Shown: in pieces, positions 34,407 to 36,692 of the stretch
Layout: each line of letters begins with the position of its first letter
Numbering within the stretch: the first letter of the stretch is position 1
DNA from: Woeseiaceae bacterium
GTDB taxonomy: Bacteria > Pseudomonadota > Gammaproteobacteria > Steroidobacterales > Woeseiaceae
Direction of reading: 5' to 3'
DNA length: 36,692 nt
Assembly (NCBI GenBank): GCA_030065985.1
Contig: JASJCM010000016.1
Span: 1 to 36,692, forward strand
The notes under the pieces: generated by a model
Told to the model about the DNA's origin: nothing
Database searches by the model: none
What the model saw: the letters and a program-made list of their open reading frames with translations, nothing else
Made by a program: the position numbers and the translations under genes

Positions 34407-35435
34407 ATGAAGGTCAGTAATCCGACATCTCGCGACATCGCGGAAATCGCCGGTGTCTCGCAGGCGACGGTGTCCCGAGCGTTACGCAATTCTCCGCTGG
34501 TACGCGAAGAGACGCGCGAGAAGATTCAGCAAATTGCGCGTGATCTCAACTACTTCGTCAACCGCAACGCGGCCGGACTGCGGACGCACCAAAGCAACAC
34601 GATCGCATTGCTGTTGTTTGACGAGACCGAGGGTAGGCACGCGGTGATCAATCCGTTCTTCCTGTCAATGCTCGGTTTCATCACGCGTGCCGCGTCGAAA
34701 CACGGCTACGACGTCCTGATTTCGATGCAGCAGCTATCCGACGACTGGCACATCGAGTACCAGGCCAGTCATCGCGCGGACGGACTGATCCTGCTCGGCT
34801 ACGGCGACTATGTGACCTACCGTGCGAAACTCGCTGCGCTGGCGCGGGCGAATACGCGTTTCATGATCTGGGGACCGACGATCAATGACCAGCCCGGTCA
34901 CTCGATCGGTTGCGACAACATCAACGGCGGTTGCCAGGCAACCAACCACCTGCTTCAGCTCGGCCGTCGGAGCATCGCCTTTTTAGGCAGCACTTCGAAG
35001 CGTTCTCCGGAGCTGGCGGCGCGGTACGACGGCTATTGCGCCGCGCATCACGACGCGGGTGTTCCGCTCAACGAACGTCTCAACATACCTGCCTGGAGCG
35101 CTGCCGGTGAAGGTTACCGAGCTGTCGAGGAACTGTTGCAACGCCGCGAACCGTTCGATGCGATCTTCGCCGTAACAGACGTCATTGCCATTGACGCGAT
35201 GCGCGCGTTGAAAGACAACGGCTATGCCGTTCCGGATGACGTTGCTGTTGTCGGCTTCGACGACATCTCGCTTGCCGAGCATGTCACACCGTCGCTGACG
35301 ACGGTTCGCCAGGACATCACGCTCGCAGCCGAAGGCCTCGTCGACGGTATCGTCGGCCTGATCAGGGGCGAACCCGTCGAGTCGACCCTGATGGCACCGC
35401 AGCTCGTCGTCAGGGCATCCTGCGGCGCGCGTTAG
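34407..35435 (+). CDS. LacI/GalR-family transcriptional regulator
   Basis: A 342-residue sugar-responsive regulator. The N-terminal helix-turn-helix and hinge helix are clear (SRDIAEIAGVSQATVSRALR, then AAGLRTHQSN). The periplasmic-binding-protein-like domain follows, with LILLGYGDY, IAFLGSTSKRSPELAARYDG, AVVGFDDISLAEHVTPSLTT and VRQDITLAAEGLVDGIV. The divergent glk and the converging GH13 gene suggest it controls maltodextrin or glucoside use. The ATG at 34407 gives the standard short N-terminus. Its stop codon overlaps the GH13 gene by 26 bases, tail to tail. Confidence 0.94.
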   Translation: MKVSNPTSRDIAEIAGVSQATVSRALRNSPLVREETREKIQQIARDLNYFVNRNAAGLRTHQSNTIALLLFDETEGRHAVINPFFLSMLGFITRAASKHGYDVLISMQQLSDDWHIEYQASHRADGLILLGYGDYVTYRAKLAALARANTRFMIWGPTINDQPGHSIGCDNINGGCQATNHLLQLGRRSIAFLGSTSKRSPELAARYDGYCAAHHDAGVPLNERLNIPAWSAAGEGYRAVEELLQRREPFDAIFAVTDVIAIDAMRALKDNGYAVPDDVAVVGFDDISLAEHVTPSLTTVRQDITLAAEGLVDGIVGLIRGEPVESTLMAPQLVVRASCGAR

Positions 35436-36692
35436 CCTGCATTCGATCCAGCAGCTTCAGGAAGTCGGGGTTCGTGATTGACGCGTCATTCAGGTAGACG
35501 CGCACCCCGTGCGGCGCGATTTCCTCTTCGAGGCCAGCGAAATTCTCGTCGACCTCCACCGCGTGCCCCGTCACAGCATCCTTCCACGTGCCGAAGGCAG
35601 GTAGCTTGCCGAACTTCATCGTCAGCGGCTCGTCGCCACCGTTCAACAGGACCAGCGCGGTCTGTGTCTCACCGTCTTTCTGGTACACGCGAAAGAAGCT
35701 CGCCGAGCGCGGCCCAAAACCCGTGTAGACCTGCAGACCCCGCTGCAGCGCAACCGAGTTCTTGCGGATATTGGCAATGCGCGTCAGCGCAGCGTGAATC
35801 CGGTGCGACTTCGCCGCCTCGACCTGCTCCTGTCCGAAGTAGTCCCGATTGCCCTCGTGCTGGTCCAGCCCGGCCCGGAATCCAATCTCGGAGCCGTAGT
35901 AAACGACCGGGATTCCGCGGCTCGTGAACAACCAATTGTGCGCGTTGATGAAGCCGTTGTCGTCGGCGTCGATACGCGTCATGTCGTGGTTGTCGTAAAA
36001 CGTCATGAGGTCGTACGGATTCTCGTAGGTCCCGGACTCGAGGTGCAGGTAAGACTCGAGCTCGCTGTAGTCACCGCCGTCGCCGAAGACGCTCGTCATT
36101 GCCGCACGCCCCGGGAAGTCGAGAACGCTGATCGCGCCGTTCTCAGGATAGGTGTGTTCGGCGATCTCCCTCGCATCGAACGAGAAACTCTCGGCGAACA
36201 TGAACAGCTCGGGTCGCACTTCCCGCATACGATCAGTGAATACCTTCCAGTAGCTGTGCGGCATGTGCTTGACCGTGTCGATCCGAAACGCGGCAACACC
36301 CTGGCCGAGCCATTGCGTGTACGCCGCGACGAAATACTCGAGAACCTCGGGATTGTTCTCGTTCATGTCGGCGAGCTGCGCGAGATCCGGGCTCGTGTTG
36401 TAGAACGCATGCAGCGGGTTGTCCGGATCCAGGTCACTCGGATGCAGGTTCTGGTGGTCGGCTACGAGTGCGCCCGAGGCGTCATACAGCTCCCCGTATT
36501 TCGGCTGGTCCTCGGGCATCGTGTATGCGGGCGAGCCGTGATTGCAGACGACGTCGAGGATGTACTTGATGCCGAACTCGTTCTGCAGCGCCGTCGCGAA
36601 ATCTGCGAAGGCCAGCCCGTCGGACTCGAGATGCTCATCGACTTCGAAGAAGTTCACGCCCCAGTACCCGTGATAGCCGGTCTTGCCGCGGT
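35410..36692 (-). CDS. GH13 alpha-amylase-family enzyme, 5' end beyond window
   Basis: At least 426 codons of a glycoside hydrolase family 13 protein; the N-terminus lies past 36692. In frame from the edge it reads TGYHGYWGVNFFEVDEHLES. Region I is DVVCNHGSP. The nucleophile Asp is in FRIDTVKHMPHSYW, the acid Glu is in FMFAESFSFD, and the third Asp is in FYDNHDMTRID. The catalytic triad is therefore intact. A beta-sandwich C-terminal domain follows. The family acts on alpha-1,4-glucans; alpha-amylase, cyclodextrin-forming or maltogenic forms cannot be separated here. Export cannot be judged because the start is missing. Tail-to-tail with the LacI-type gene. Confidence 0.92.
   Translation of the reverse strand, partial: RGKTGYHGYWGVNFFEVDEHLESDGLAFADFATALQNEFGIKYILDVVCNHGSPAYTMPEDQPKYGELYDASGALVADHQNLHPSDLDPDNPLHAFYNTSPDLAQLADMNENNPEVLEYFVAAYTQWLGQGVAAFRIDTVKHMPHSYWKVFTDRMREVRPELFMFAESFSFDAREIAEHTYPENGAISVLDFPGRAAMTSVFGDGGDYSELESYLHLESGTYENPYDLMTFYDNHDMTRIDADDNGFINAHNWLFTSRGIPVVYYGSEIGFRAGLDQHEGNRDYFGQEQVEAAKSHRIHAALTRIANIRKNSVALQRGLQVYTGFGPRSASFFRVYQKDGETQTALVLLNGGDEPLTMKFGKLPAFGTWKDAVTGHAVEVDENFAGLEEEIAPHGVRVYLNDASITNPDFLKLLDRMQANARRRMP

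Overview
The window looks like chromosomal DNA of a GC-rich, aerobic gammaproteobacterium, possibly a marine or steroidobacter/Woeseia-like lineage. This placement is an inference from gene content: an anaerobic-type fabA/fabB pair, a monomeric NADP isocitrate dehydrogenase, a fused indolepyruvate:ferredoxin oxidoreductase, an OmpA protein with thrombospondin type-3 repeats, and a glk/LacI/GH13 sugar locus. No rRNA, tRNA, insertion sequence, phage gene or CRISPR array was seen. No gap between genes exceeds about 235 bases.

Region 1 (1-7753, minus strand) is a tightly packed run: paaX-paaI-paaA-paaB-paaC-paaD-paaE, then fabA-fabB, an S-formylglutathione hydrolase and the start of a TauE/SafE-like permease. 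paaZ (7809-9863) diverges from paaX across a 55-bp gap. That gap holds a perfect palindrome overlapping the likely paaX promoter. Together these encode the phenylacetyl-CoA epoxidase, the ring-opening enzyme PaaZ, the PaaI thioesterase and the PaaX repressor. paaK and paaFGHJ are not in the window.

Region 2 (9867-19573) holds an exported barrel-like protein, monomeric isocitrate dehydrogenase, an Lrp/AsnC regulator divergent from a fused indolepyruvate/aryl-pyruvate:ferredoxin oxidoreductase, an overlapping MBL-fold hydrolase and a convergent YfcC-family transporter. The oxidoreductase could make phenylacetyl-CoA from phenylpyruvate and so feed the paa module without a ligase.

Region 3 (19611-24186) is envelope- and stress-flavoured. 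A minus-strand series runs small membrane protein, MscS channel, ECF-like sigma factor, dodecin, YegP/DUF1508 protein and an exported protein of eleven-residue repeats, ending at a strong terminator. An OmpA-type porin diverges from it and has its own terminator. The sigma gene appears to start at a CUG overlapping the mscS stop.

Region 4 (24178-28490) is a three-gene signalling operon: a CHASE4 histidine kinase, a lone receiver, and a receiver-GGDEF-EAL protein with a degenerate GGDEF motif.

Region 5 (28656-33053) carries a secreted H-type-lectin-like/DUF11 protein, a TylF-like methyltransferase, a GT4 glycosyltransferase, a DUF2189 membrane protein and a small lipoprotein.

Region 6 (33259-36692) is sugar catabolism: glucokinase, a LacI regulator and a GH13 amylase-family enzyme cut by the window edge, with a perfect CRP-type half-site pair beside glk.

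Most of the window is recognisable biology. The items most worth following up are the non-canonical sigma start, the hendecad-repeat protein, the paired receivers with a shared insertion, and the regulatory palindromes.
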